Positions 1 through 6,698 are shown, counted from the first letter of the stretch. The stretch: 9,027 nucleotides of DNA from Chitinophagales bacterium (GCA_013297575.1 JAAFHO010000188.1:1-9027), one strand, 5' to 3'. The notes: generated by a model from the letters alone, not told the origin. Translations and numbers: made by a program.

Positions 1-413
1 AGCGGAATAGACCATACCTCGGTGTATTTTGTTTCAAAAACCAATTGGTGTACCGTGGTGTCCAACTCGTGTATTTCTAGCGTATAAGGGTAATGCACAC
101 GCGATACCCTACTCATCGTTTCAATAAGTTCGCGCAGCCCTTCGGGGCCATATATCGCGAGTGGGTCGGTGCGTTTTTTCATACAAAAAGAAGTGATAAT
201 ACCCATCAACCCAAACACATGATCGCCGTGTAGGTGGCTGATAAAGATTTGGTTCAGACCATCGTAACGGACACGGTGGTGGTACAATTGGTGCTGCGTC
301 GCTTCACCACAATCAATGAGATAGGTTTCGCTTTCTATTTTGAGTATTTGGGCGGTATAATTGCGCCCTTGGAATGGTCCTCCTGCCGAAGAGCCAAGTA
401 CGGTGAGTTGCAT
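1..413 (-). CDS. rnz: Ribonuclease Z, N-terminal part (cut by window edge)
   Basis: Metallo-beta-lactamase-fold endonuclease that matures tRNA 3' ends in the cytoplasm. The 137 visible residues begin MQLTVLGSSAGGP, the usual first strand of RNase Z. They carry the zinc motif HLHGDH at residues 60-65 (H60, H62, D64, H65), preceded by a DCGEATQHQL segment (34-43) typical of the family. The bacterial enzyme is about 305 aa, so a bit under half is present; the C-terminal histidines and the exosite lie outside the window. The start at 413 is the only ATG that gives the family N-terminus. The gene lies 26 bp downstream of the pyrophosphatase gene on the same strand, so the two are probably co-transcribed. 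No Shine-Dalgarno sequence is visible. Another MBL-fold nuclease is possible, but the motif context favours RNase Z. Confidence 0.9.
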   Translation of the reverse strand, partial: MQLTVLGSSAGGPFQGRNYTAQILKIESETYLIDCGEATQHQLYHHRVRYDGLNQIFISHLHGDHVFGLMGIITSFCMKKRTDPLAIYGPEGLRELIETMSRVSRVHYPYTLEIHELDTTVHQLVFETKYTEVWSIP

Positions 414-439
414 GGTATTTTAAAGGATAAGGAATAAAA

Positions 440-976
440 TTATTTATTGAATTTTTGTTTATAATCTGCGATGGCTTTTTCCACAATTTCTAAGGCAAGT
501 TTCCTGTTTTGAAATTCTTCCACTACAACAGATTTATTTTCTAATTTTTTATAATCTTCAAAGAAATTTCTCAGTTCAGAAATAAAATGTTGGGGCAATT
601 CCGAAATATCGTTGATATGATTTACACTTGGATCACCAGCCGCCACTGCAATAATTTTATCATCTGCTTCACCGCCGTCGATCATGCGCATTACCCCAAT
701 GACTTTGGCTTCCACGATACACATAGGCACCACATCAATTTGAGAAATAATTAAAATATCTAAAGGATCTTTATCATCGCAATAAGTTTGAGGTATGAAA
801 CCATAATTGGCCGGGTAATAAACAGAAGAATACAAAACACGGTCTAACCGAAGCAATCCACTGTCTTTATCCAGTTCGTATTTTGCTCTGCTGCCTTTTG
901 GTATTTCAATAATACCATCTACTACGGCGGGTGATTTATCGCCAAAACTTACATTGTGCCAAGGATTTATATTCAT
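440..976 (-). CDS. ppa: Inorganic pyrophosphatase, family I
   Basis: Soluble Mg-dependent enzyme that hydrolyses pyrophosphate to two phosphates and pulls biosynthetic reactions forward. The 178-aa length is normal for the bacterial family. Visible active-site segments are EIPKGSRAKYE (24-34), R46, YYPANYGFIP (53-62), the metal-binding DKDPLD (68-73), DGGEADDK (100-107) and DYKKLE (141-146). By alignment from memory with the E. coli enzyme, D68, D70, D73, D100, D105 and K107 match its catalytic residues. The second position of the DxDPxD signature is Lys, where many family members have Gly, Ser or Asn. The enzyme should still be active because all aspartates are kept. The ATG at 976 follows an A/T-rich leader without Shine-Dalgarno. 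RNase Z follows 26 bp downstream. Confidence 0.96.
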   Translation of the reverse strand: MNINPWHNVSFGDKSPAVVDGIIEIPKGSRAKYELDKDSGLLRLDRVLYSSVYYPANYGFIPQTYCDDKDPLDILIISQIDVVPMCIVEAKVIGVMRMIDGGEADDKIIAVAAGDPSVNHINDISELPQHFISELRNFFEDYKKLENKSVVVEEFQNRKLALEIVEKAIADYKQKFNK

Positions 977-1006
977 ATTGTTTTTTATTTAAATTTTTAC
1001 TCCTAA

Positions 1007-1040
1007 TGCCACTTTAGTATGCAGGGAAAGTGGCACTTTC
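1007..1040. repeat. Nested inverted repeats in the ppa leader
   Basis: TGCCACTTT (1007-1015) pairs perfectly with AAAGTGGCA (1027-1035) across an 11-nt loop. Overlapping it, GAAAGTG (1026-1032) and CACTTTC (1034-1040) form a second palindrome around one base. The shared AAAGTG arm can therefore pair either way, so two alternative hairpins are possible in the RNA. They start 31 bp upstream of the ppa start codon. Neither hairpin is followed by a T-run, so a terminator is unlikely. A leader structure or an intergenic repeat is the better guess. Confidence 0.5.
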
Positions 1041-1115
1041 GACCATAATTCCAGTGGAGTAGTCTTCGGAGCAGACCAACCTTTGTTGCAACTTGTTTTT
1101 GGGGTAAATAGTTCC

Positions 1116-1123
1116 CAAAACTA
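1116..1123 (-). promoter_or_regulatory. Possible ppa promoter (-7 element)
   Basis: The minus strand reads TAGTTTTG here, matching the Bacteroidetes -7 consensus TAnnTTTG. No TTG/TTTG -33 element is seen at the expected 16-20-bp spacing, so support is weak. Use of this site would give ppa a leader of about 135 nt containing the 1007-1040 hairpins. Confidence 0.25.
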
Positions 1124-1196
1124 CGATTAAACGGTAAGGTTTTGGAATAAACCTTTGTTCATAATACAATGATATGCTGAATATACTTCGGCTCTG

Positions 1197-1251
1197 TAGG
1201 TTTTGTGCATAAAAATCCTACTGTGCCCCATAAATCTATGCACAAAACCTA
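1197..1251. repeat. Perfect 15-bp inverted repeat with 25-bp spacer
   Basis: TAGGTTTTGTGCATA (1197-1211) and TATGCACAAAACCTA (1237-1251) are exact reverse complements. The repeat lies 26 bp downstream of the stop codon of the TIGR02206 gene. In RNA it would make a strong 15-bp stem with a 25-nt loop. There is no T-run after either arm, so it is not a classical intrinsic terminator. It might act as a 3'-end stabiliser or processing signal, or be a small palindromic mobile element. No target-site duplication is evident in the flanks. Confidence 0.75.
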
Positions 1252-1277
1252 ACAACGCTCAGTATAAAAGTAAAACT

Positions 1278-1964
1278 TTACCTAACCCGCGACCTACTCA
1301 ACACGACCCCTATTCCCCAAACCAAATGAAACATGCCCCCCGCAATCAATACCAAATAAGGTAAATAAGACGGGAAATCGGGTAAACCAATAGCATCAAA
1401 AGAGGTGATTTTTTCATTTACAAACATATAATTACTACCCAACCACCGATTCACTAAAAACATACCGCAGCCGAGCAATACCGTTGTGCCAAGTGCCACG
1501 TAAATGCTCCTGTAGGCCAGCGTAAACCCATCGGTAAATAACTGATAAACCGGTGCAGCAATCAGGAATAAATGCCACACAAAAAACGGAATAAAATACC
1601 CATCAATAAACTGTAAATTGGGCATTAAAATAGCCATTAAACCACCCACAAAACCCCAATACCAGCCCAGTTCAAAGGCGATTTTGGAGCGGGTGTACAA
1701 GGCAAACAAAATCGTTACTGCCGAAATATCGCATAAATGCAAGGGTAAATTGTACTGTACCGTCCAGTCTCCTGACGCAATTTTACTACCCACCAACGCC
1801 ACTTCTATCAACAGAAAAACCACCGTAAACACTGTAATATCGCGCCGACGATACAAATGACTATTGCCTTTTTTCAGGTAAAAAACAAGCCCAAACATCG
1901 CCAATATACAACAAGCGATCACTGCCAGGTGAAGGGTACTAAAGAGTTGGAAAGGTGTTCGCAT
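1278..1964 (-). CDS. TIGR02206/YwaF (TMEM164-like) integral membrane protein
   Basis: Inner-membrane protein of 228 aa and unknown function, assigned to the TIGR02206 family (YwaF in Bacillus, related to TMEM164). About seven hydrophobic segments are visible, roughly at 10-30, 43-61, 75-90, 98-116, 124-142, 153-170 and 200-222. Family hallmarks are LPLHLCD (73-79) just before a membrane segment, the FFVWHLF segment (127-133), and NYMFVNEK (178-185). The reading frame is open further upstream, to 2108, but that extension overlaps the synthase gene and is not membrane-like. The ATG at 1964, giving MRTPFQLFST, fits the family and leaves a 76-bp gap to the upstream gene. It is probably the last gene of the murF-trx-fabH transcript. 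A link to envelope biogenesis is suggested only by its neighbours. Confidence 0.88.
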   Translation of the reverse strand: MRTPFQLFSTLHLAVIACCILAMFGLVFYLKKGNSHLYRRRDITVFTVVFLLIEVALVGSKIASGDWTVQYNLPLHLCDISAVTILFALYTRSKIAFELGWYWGFVGGLMAILMPNLQFIDGYFIPFFVWHLFLIAAPVYQLFTDGFTLAYRSIYVALGTTVLLGCGMFLVNRWLGSNYMFVNEKITSFDAIGLPDFPSYLPYLVLIAGGMFHLVWGIGVVLSRSRVR

Positions 1965-2040
1965 AAAATTTAAATGTGCGTATAATATGCATGTATTGTA
2001 AATTCGGCAAAGGACAACCCAGAATGGATCAGCTACACTA

Positions 2041-3111
2041 TCACCACCGCACCAAAGCCGCTCCCCAAGTAAATCCAGCCCCAAAAGCCGCCAAACACAC
2101 CAAATCACCGCTCTTTATTTTCCCTGCTTCCCAAGCCTCGCACAAGGCAATCGGCACAGAAGCGGCCGTAGTGTTACCATATTTTTGGATATTATTCCAC
2201 ACTTTATCGTCGCTTAGTCGCAATGTTTTTTGCACAAATTGGCTAATACGCAAATTGGCTTGGTGGGGGATCAGCATATCAATATCGGTCGTTTGGAGAC
2301 CGACTGCATCTAAGGCCTCCTTAATGACTTCCGGGAATTTCTGAACGGCCATTTTAAACACAAATTGACCTTCCATATTGGGATATTGCTGCCCATTGTC
2401 CATCATGTGTTGGGTCATAAAAATTTCCCCATAAGTATCGGGCGAAGGATAGCCAAAATCAGTATCATCTCCTGCTTTTTTAGCGTGGTAACCACCGTGG
2501 CTTCCGGGGTTGATAAAGGCTAGTTTCTCTGCATAAGTGCCATCGGAATGCAGTTTGGTGGTCAAAATGCCCTGTTCCGGGTTTTCAGTCGGTTGGATCA
2601 CTGCCGCGCCTGCGCCATCGCCAAAGATGACCGTTACATTACGGCCTCGGGTAGAAAAATCCAAACCCATAGAGTGCATTTCGGAACCCACCACCAATAC
2701 ATTTTTGTACATGCCCGTGCGTACAAATTGGTCGGCCACCGAAAGCCCATACAAAAACCCACTGCATTGGTTGCGAATATCCAAAGCGGCGGCTTCTTTG
2801 TGCGTAATACCCAATTCGCGCTGCAACAATACGCCGCAACCCGGGAAATAATAATCGGGACTTAATGTGGCAAATATGATAAAATCGATATCCTCGGGTG
2901 CAATTCCTGCGCGCTCACATGCTATTCGTGTAGCATGCGCGGCCATAGTTGTCGTCGTTTCTTCGTGTTTTTTGCCATAACGACGCTCCTGAATACCTGT
3001 CCGCTCTTGGATCCATTCGTCGCTGGTTTCCATAAACGCGGCTAATTCATCATTGGTAACAACTCTTTCGGGGACGTAGTGGCCGATACCGGCAATTTTG
3101 CTGCGAAACAT
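2041..3111 (-). CDS. fabH: 3-oxoacyl-ACP synthase III (FabH-type)
   Basis: Cytoplasmic thiolase-fold condensing enzyme; in type II fatty-acid synthesis such enzymes join an acyl-CoA primer to malonyl-ACP. The protein is 356 aa from the ATG at 3111 (MFRSKIAGIGHYVPE). An in-frame upstream ATG at 3225 is rejected because it would run into the thioredoxin gene. Catalytic residues are visible: Cys116 in NQCSGF, His283 in PHQAN, and Asn313 in YGNTTAAS. The glycine-rich C-terminus FGAGFTWGAALVRW is typical. The distance from Cys to His is 167 residues against 132 in E. coli FabH, so about 35 extra residues lie between them, around 185-250. A FabH paralogue making special lipids, or a resorcinol-type synthase, cannot be excluded. 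It lies 50 bp after the thioredoxin gene and is likely in the same transcript. Confidence 0.92.
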   Translation of the reverse strand: MFRSKIAGIGHYVPERVVTNDELAAFMETSDEWIQERTGIQERRYGKKHEETTTTMAAHATRIACERAGIAPEDIDFIIFATLSPDYYFPGCGVLLQRELGITHKEAAALDIRNQCSGFLYGLSVADQFVRTGMYKNVLVVGSEMHSMGLDFSTRGRNVTVIFGDGAGAAVIQPTENPEQGILTTKLHSDGTYAEKLAFINPGSHGGYHAKKAGDDTDFGYPSPDTYGEIFMTQHMMDNGQQYPNMEGQFVFKMAVQKFPEVIKEALDAVGLQTTDIDMLIPHQANLRISQFVQKTLRLSDDKVWNNIQKYGNTTAASVPIALCEAWEAGKIKSGDLVCLAAFGAGFTWGAALVRW

Positions 3112-3161
3112 AATTTTAGATGGTTGGATAAAATATGTGGTGGTAATAGGTTGGTGGCTGA

Positions 3162-3455
3162 TTAACTGTATTTCAAAACGACTGCTTTTAGCCCAGGTGC
3201 TGTCATAACACCCGCTTGTCGCCATAATTCTTTACCGTTTTTGAACAACGCCAAAGTAGGTACGCCCATTACTTTTTGGGCAACAGCGAGGTCTGTATTT
3301 TTGTCCACATCAATTTTGATGATACGGATTTGGTCGCCCATTTCCGTTTTCAGGGTTTCCAATGCGGGCATCATTGCCTTACAAGGGCCGCACCAAGTGG
3401 CGAAAAAATCGACCAAAGTAGGCGTGGGTTCGTTGATAATTTGCTCAAAAGTCAT
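3162..3455 (-). CDS. trxA: Thioredoxin
   Basis: Small cytoplasmic dithiol-disulfide oxidoreductase of 97 aa, slightly shorter than the usual 105-110 because the N-terminus is trimmed. It carries the active site WCGPC (21-25), preceded by VDFFAT, the cis-proline P66 in GVPT, and the late glycine segment around residues 82-88. There is no signal peptide or membrane anchor, which argues against a ResA/TlpA-type exported thioredoxin. Its ATG (3453-3455) overlaps the murF stop codon (3452-3454) in the sequence ATGA, a 4-bp overlap typical of translational coupling. FabH follows 50 bp downstream. Because other thioredoxins are likely in the genome, the gene symbol is tentative. Confidence 0.93.
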   Translation of the reverse strand: MTFEQIINEPTPTLVDFFATWCGPCKAMMPALETLKTEMGDQIRIIKIDVDKNTDLAVAQKVMGVPTLALFKNGKELWRQAGVMTAPGLKAVVLKYS

Positions 3456-4768
3456 GGTAATAATATTGTTTCTAAGCGGATACCGCGTGATCCCTTTATT
3501 AACAGCATCGTCTGCGTAAAGTTTTGGGCGTTAAGCCACACTTTTGTCGCAGCCGCATCGGGGAAATAAAGGGCTTTATATTTGCTGGGGTGCACTGCCT
3601 CAAATTCTTTGCCAACCACAATAACCTTATCGAATTTCAACCGCTGCGCCCTGCGCAATATGGCTTGGTGTTCTTTGGCACTATCTGCACCAAGTTCCAG
3701 CATATCGCCGAGAATGGCTACTTTATATTGGGCATCCATCGCGGCAAAACTATCCAGAGCCGCCTCCATGCTCGAAGGGTTGGCGTTGTAGGCATCGAGG
3801 ATAATGGTATTGCTGTCCTTTTCGACGATTTGCGAGCGGTTATTGGTCGGAATATACGCTTCAATAGCCGTTTTTATCTTTGCCGCAGGTACTTTAAAAT
3901 ACATACCCAACGCAATCGCCGACATGATATTATTAAAATTGTGGCGACCAAATAATTTACTTTGCAACTGTATGGGTCTGTTGTTTTCGCCCACAAAGGC
4001 CACCTCGACAAAAGGCGTTTGGCGCAACAATTGCACTTCTACAAAGGTCGCTTGCAATTCGTGCAAAGTATCCGAAGCGGCGTAAGTTACCCTGCGTTTA
4101 TTGGAGCGCGCCATGGAATTAAGGTATTTCTCAGAAGCATTCACAAAGGCGCATCCTCCCGTACGCGCGAGGTATCGAAACAGTTCACCTTCGGCCTTTT
4201 TTACACCTTCGAGCGATCCAAAACCCTCCAAATGCTCTTTGCCAATATTGGTGATGAGGCCGTGCGTCGGCTCGGCAATTTGGCACAATTCGTCAATTTC
4301 GCCCGGATGATTGGCTCCCATTTCAATCACCGCCACCTCGGTATCTTTGGGCATAGCAAGCAAGGTAAGCGGCACACCGATATGGTTATTAAAATTGCCT
4401 TTGGTAAAATGGCAGGGATAATGGCTGCTCAAAATAGCCGAAACGAGTTCTTTAGTCGTCGTTTTTCCGTTAGAACCGCCAATACCAATAACGGGGATTT
4501 GGATAGCACGGCGGTGGTGCCTCGCCAAATGCTGTAAGGCTGTCAAGGTGTTTTCCACGAGCAACATACCGGGTTTATTCGCCAAAGAAGGGTCGTCCAC
4601 TACGGCGTATGCAGCACCATCTGCAAGGGCTTTTTCGGCGTATTGGTTACCGTCAAATTTATCACCTTTTAGGGCAAAAAACAAGCATCCGCTGGTGATT
4701 TGGCGGGAATCGGTACTTACTACCGGGTGTGCTAAATAATATTCGTAAAGAGTCTGTATGGCTACCAT
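3452..4768 (-). CDS. murF: UDP-N-acetylmuramoyl-tripeptide--D-alanyl-D-alanine ligase
   Basis: Cytoplasmic ATP-dependent Mur ligase that adds D-Ala-D-Ala to the UDP-MurNAc-tripeptide in the last soluble step of peptidoglycan precursor synthesis. The 438 aa match the family length. Domain order is an N-terminal UDP-binding domain with STDSRQI (18-24), then the central ATPase with P-loop GSNGKTTTKE (98-107). This is followed by GNFNNHIGVP (124-133), EMGANHPGEI (149-158) and NIGKEHLEGFGS (174-185), with the likely carbamylated lysine K191 in KAEGELF. The C-terminal ligase domain includes DAYNANPSSM. The start at 4768 sits about 27 bp downstream of a TAnnTTTG promoter element. It heads a minus-strand group murF, thioredoxin, fabH, TIGR02206. 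MurF here is not next to other mur genes, so it lies outside a classical dcw cluster. Confidence 0.97.
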   Translation of the reverse strand: MVAIQTLYEYYLAHPVVSTDSRQITSGCLFFALKGDKFDGNQYAEKALADGAAYAVVDDPSLANKPGMLLVENTLTALQHLARHHRRAIQIPVIGIGGSNGKTTTKELVSAILSSHYPCHFTKGNFNNHIGVPLTLLAMPKDTEVAVIEMGANHPGEIDELCQIAEPTHGLITNIGKEHLEGFGSLEGVKKAEGELFRYLARTGGCAFVNASEKYLNSMARSNKRRVTYAASDTLHELQATFVEVQLLRQTPFVEVAFVGENNRPIQLQSKLFGRHNFNNIMSAIALGMYFKVPAAKIKTAIEAYIPTNNRSQIVEKDSNTIILDAYNANPSSMEAALDSFAAMDAQYKVAILGDMLELGADSAKEHQAILRRAQRLKFDKVIVVGKEFEAVHPSKYKALYFPDAAATKVWLNAQNFTQTMLLIKGSRGIRLETILLP

Positions 4769-4794
4769 GATACGCGATTGAGCATTGAGGCGGG

Positions 4795-4802
4795 CAAAAG
4801 TA
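4795..4802 (-). promoter_or_regulatory. murF promoter candidate (-7 element)
   Basis: The minus strand reads TACTTTTG, an exact match to the Bacteroidetes -7 consensus TAnnTTTG. Transcription would begin near 4788-4790, leaving a leader of about 20 nt before the murF ATG. A clear -33 TTG is not seen at standard spacing. Confidence 0.5.
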
Positions 4803-4985
4803 GCAAAAAACTATTATAACGTGATTAGAAAGCGTTTGAAAGGATTTTTTGGTCGATAAAGGGTATATTAAAGTCGTCTTATGCTTCCTGCATGTAGGAA
4901 CGTTAAACTGTAGTGCGCGCCATAATTTGGATAAAATGTTGGTGGTTTTTTGAGGACTTATCATTACTAAAACTAAGAATACTCG

Positions 4986-5024
4986 AGGCAAAAAATGACT
5001 TTTTATTCAAGATGTTTTTTGCCT
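4986..5024. repeat. 10-bp inverted repeat preceding the 53-bp array
   Basis: AGGCAAAAAA (4986-4995) and TTTTTTGCCT (5015-5024) are exact reverse complements, 19 nt apart. The structure abuts the first array unit. It resembles the array units in layout (a GAG.../...TTG edge with A-run and T-run arms) but differs in sequence, so it may be a diverged unit or an independent site. Confidence 0.55.
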
Positions 5025-5123
5025 TGAGCGAAAAGCACCTAAAATTTAATACATTTCGCTTGGTGCTTTTTATTTTTAGAGCGAAAACTATTATTAAAAC
5101 AATACATTTCGCTTGAAAATTTT

Positions 5124-5131
5124 TATCTTTG
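5124..5131 (+). promoter_or_regulatory. AAA ATPase gene promoter (-7 element)
   Basis: TATCTTTG matches the Bacteroidetes -7 consensus TAnnTTTG exactly. It lies in the linker between array cores 2 and 3, so the predicted transcript begins at or inside core 3. No convincing -33 TTG is found 16-20 bp upstream; that position falls inside array core 2, where a regulator could act. Confidence 0.55.
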
Positions 5132-5132
5132 C

Positions 5133-5166
5133 AGCGAAAACTACTACTAAAACAATAGTTTTCGCT
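5133..5166 (+). promoter_or_regulatory. Perfect 11-bp hairpin at the predicted mRNA 5' end
   Basis: AGCGAAAACTA (5133-5143) pairs exactly with TAGTTTTCGCT (5156-5166) around a 12-nt loop. It is core 3 of the array and the most symmetric of the three. It starts 2 bp after the -7 element and ends 20 bp before the ATPase ATG. It could be an operator covering the start site, or a 5' hairpin in the leader RNA. Confidence 0.6.
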
Positions 5167-5186
5167 CGTTATAAAATTTTTTCAAC

Positions 5187-6629
5187 ATGAATCAAGTACT
5201 TATTGGTCGCGAAGCAGAAAAGTTAATCTTAAGAGAAGCACTTCAATCGGCAGAAGCAGAAATGGTTGCGGTCATCGGCAGGCGACGGGTGGGCAAAACG
5301 TTTTTGATTAAAAAGGAGTATGGAAACGACTTTATTTTTGAAATTACTGGTCTCCAAAATGCCACAGTCGCCGAACAATTGGAGCATTTCAATGCTACTT
5401 TGTCCAAATATGCCCAATCCGATATACCTATTGAAAAAGCAAGTACTTGGTTGGGAGCATTCATGCTGTTGACCACTATTCTGAACAAAAAATTGGCAGA
5501 AACAGACCAGAAAACCGTCATTTTTTTGGACGAAGTACCTTGGATGGCTAAAAAAGATTCGGGTTTTATCACAGGTTTGGATTTTTTTTGGAACAGTTTT
5601 GCCGTCAATAAAAATGTGGTAGTTGTGCTTTGCGGCTCTTCCGCCGCTTGGATGATAGACAACTTGGTGAACAATACGGGCGGACTGTACAACCGCATCA
5701 CCCGCCGGATTTACATAAAACCTTTTACGCTGGTCGAAACCAAAAAGTATTTTCAGCATAAACTGTTCAATTTCACCAATTACGAAATTGTGGAACTCTA
5801 CATGGCATTGGGCGGTATTCCGCATTACCTGAAAGAAGTAAAAGGGGGAAAAAGTGTTGTTCAAAACGTGGACGCGATCTGTTTTTCTGATACGAGCTTG
5901 CTGAAAGACGAATTTTCAAAACTGTATTTTTCTCTTTTTGAAAATGCTGAAAAGCACATGGCCATCATTCGTGCGCTTTCGACGAGCAAACAGGGACTTA
6001 CGCGCCAAAAGATCGTGGAAATAGGTAAAATAGCAGAAAACGGCAACACGACCAAGGTGCTGGAAGAACTGGAACAATCGAGTTTTATCACCGCATATTA
6101 CCCATTTGGAAAAGTAAAAAAGGATATGCTTTACCGCCTGACCGATGAATATTCCCTTTTTTTCCTGCAATTTATCGAACACAAAGTACACGACGGCAGC
6201 GGAACTTGGCAACACCTTAGCCAAACGCAGGAATATAAAACCTGGTGCGGCTATGCCTTCGAAACGGTGTGCCTAAAACACATCCCCGCTATCAAAAAGG
6301 CATTGGGTATCGGTGGCGTATATACAATTTCATCTTCTTTCTACAAAAAAGCGACCGACGAGCAGCGCGGTGCACAAATTGACCTCTTGCTCGACCGTGC
6401 CGACAATGTCATCAACATATTTGAAATAAAATTCTACAACGGAGAAATTACCATCACCAAAGACCAAACCGAAGTATTGCGCCGCAAACTGTGGACTTTT
6501 GCCGAGGCCACCAAAACCCGCAAACGGCTCAGCCTCGCCCTGATAACTACTTATGGTGTGAACGGTAATATCCACAGTTCGGGTGTGATAGAAACGGTCT
6601 TGACCTTGGATGATTTGTTTTTGGAATGA
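5187..6629 (+). CDS. AAA ATPase with C-terminal PD-(D/E)XK-like domain (DUF234 type)
   Basis: Member of the archaeal-ATPase/DUF234 class of STAND-like P-loop ATPases; cellular role unknown, with a defence or mobile-element link often suspected. The 480 aa contain a Walker A motif GRRRVGKT (31-38), Walker B VIFLDE (111-116), a sensor-like VVLCGSS (146-152) and conserved arginines in YNRITRR (168-174). GGIPHYL (209-215) follows, then a likely winged-helix segment (about 258-310). The C-terminal nuclease-like part shows E359 in GYAFE, D399 in AQIDLLL, and E413/K415 in IFEIKFY, the expected pattern of a PD-(D/E)XK fold. No transmembrane segments are seen. The ATG at 5187 lies directly behind the palindromic array and promoter; there is no Shine-Dalgarno. 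No partner gene is evident on this strand, so it may act alone. Whether it cuts DNA cannot be told from sequence. Confidence 0.9.
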   Translation: MNQVLIGREAEKLILREALQSAEAEMVAVIGRRRVGKTFLIKKEYGNDFIFEITGLQNATVAEQLEHFNATLSKYAQSDIPIEKASTWLGAFMLLTTILNKKLAETDQKTVIFLDEVPWMAKKDSGFITGLDFFWNSFAVNKNVVVVLCGSSAAWMIDNLVNNTGGLYNRITRRIYIKPFTLVETKKYFQHKLFNFTNYEIVELYMALGGIPHYLKEVKGGKSVVQNVDAICFSDTSLLKDEFSKLYFSLFENAEKHMAIIRALSTSKQGLTRQKIVEIGKIAENGNTTKVLEELEQSSFITAYYPFGKVKKDMLYRLTDEYSLFFLQFIEHKVHDGSGTWQHLSQTQEYKTWCGYAFETVCLKHIPAIKKALGIGGVYTISSSFYKKATDEQRGAQIDLLLDRADNVINIFEIKFYNGEITITKDQTEVLRRKLWTFAEATKTRKRLSLALITTYGVNGNIHSSGVIETVLTLDDLFLE

Positions 6630-6671
6630 GGTGGTGGCTTAAGTTTATCCAAAAAATAAATTTTCTACACG

Positions 6672-6698
6672 TTGTTTTCCATTTTTTTTATATTTTTG
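6672..6698 (+). promoter_or_regulatory. Promoter for the small membrane protein gene
   Basis: TTG (6672-6674) lies 16 bp before TATTTTTG (6691-6698), which fits the Bacteroidetes -33/-7 arrangement. It is 43 bp downstream of the ATPase stop and gives a leader of about 35 nt before the ATG at 6738. Confidence 0.55.

Larger units (their letters stand above)
977..1277. other. Intergenic region between TIGR02206 gene and ppa
   Basis: This 301-bp gap follows the murF-group stop and precedes ppa, all on the minus strand. It holds two inverted-repeat structures (1007-1040 and 1197-1251) and a weak minus-strand promoter match. On the minus strand one frame stays open for 67 codons, from about 1217 down to a TAA at 1014-1016. 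It has no ATG except near its end, so it is not called as a gene. It could be a decayed gene, a dispersed repeat, or chance. Confidence 0.5.
5026..5184. repeat. Three 53-bp tandem units with GCGAAA/TTTCGC arms
   Basis: Three 37-bp palindromic cores at 5026-5062, 5079-5115 and 5132-5168 are each followed by a 16-bp A/T-rich linker, giving an exact 53-bp period. Cores 1 and 2 agree at 27 of 37 positions and cores 2 and 3 at 31 of 37. In all three, AGCGAAAA starts the core and TTTCGCT ends it. Divergence is concentrated in the middle and in the inner part of the arms. The linker before core 3 has a good -7 element, TATCTTTG; the linker before core 2 has TATTTTTA at the same offset, a decayed version. 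A period of 53 bp is close to five helical turns, so equivalent sites face the same side of the DNA. The array ends just before the ATPase ATG, which suggests operators for that gene. Confidence 0.8.
4769..5186. other. Divergent intergenic region murF / AAA ATPase gene
   Basis: This 418-bp region separates two divergent genes. Near its left end is a minus-strand promoter candidate for murF. From 4803 to 4985 no gene is seen, only a short TTCCT/AGGAA inverted repeat at 4885-4900. From 4985 to the ATPase start it is packed with inverted repeats and a 53-bp tandem array. Open frames crossing it run through these repeats, lack any recognisable protein features and are taken as chance. Confidence 0.7.

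Noticed and set aside
1965..2108. N-terminal extension of the TIGR02206 membrane protein to an ATG at 2108
   Set aside because: It overlaps the end of the synthase gene, is not family-like, and the ATG at 1964 gives the expected N-terminus.
3112..3225. N-terminal extension of FabH to an ATG at 3225
   Set aside because: It overlaps the thioredoxin gene; MFRSKIAGIGHYVPE from 3111 is the normal FabH start.
4662..4991. 109-codon minus-strand frame over the murF start
   Set aside because: It overlaps the murF N-terminus and the promoter, and has no recognisable features.
5031..5078. Intrinsic terminator formed by AAAAGCACC/GGTGCTTTT plus T-rich tail
   Set aside because: No plus-strand gene lies upstream to be terminated, and the pairing is better explained as part of the overlapping array arms.
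4913..5116. 67-codon plus-strand frame across the array
   Set aside because: It reads through the palindromic units and ends inside the array; composition reflects A/T repeats, not a protein.
5026..5168. CRISPR array
   Set aside because: Only three units, with spacers of 16 bp that are low-complexity and the repeats themselves diverged; no cas genes in the window.
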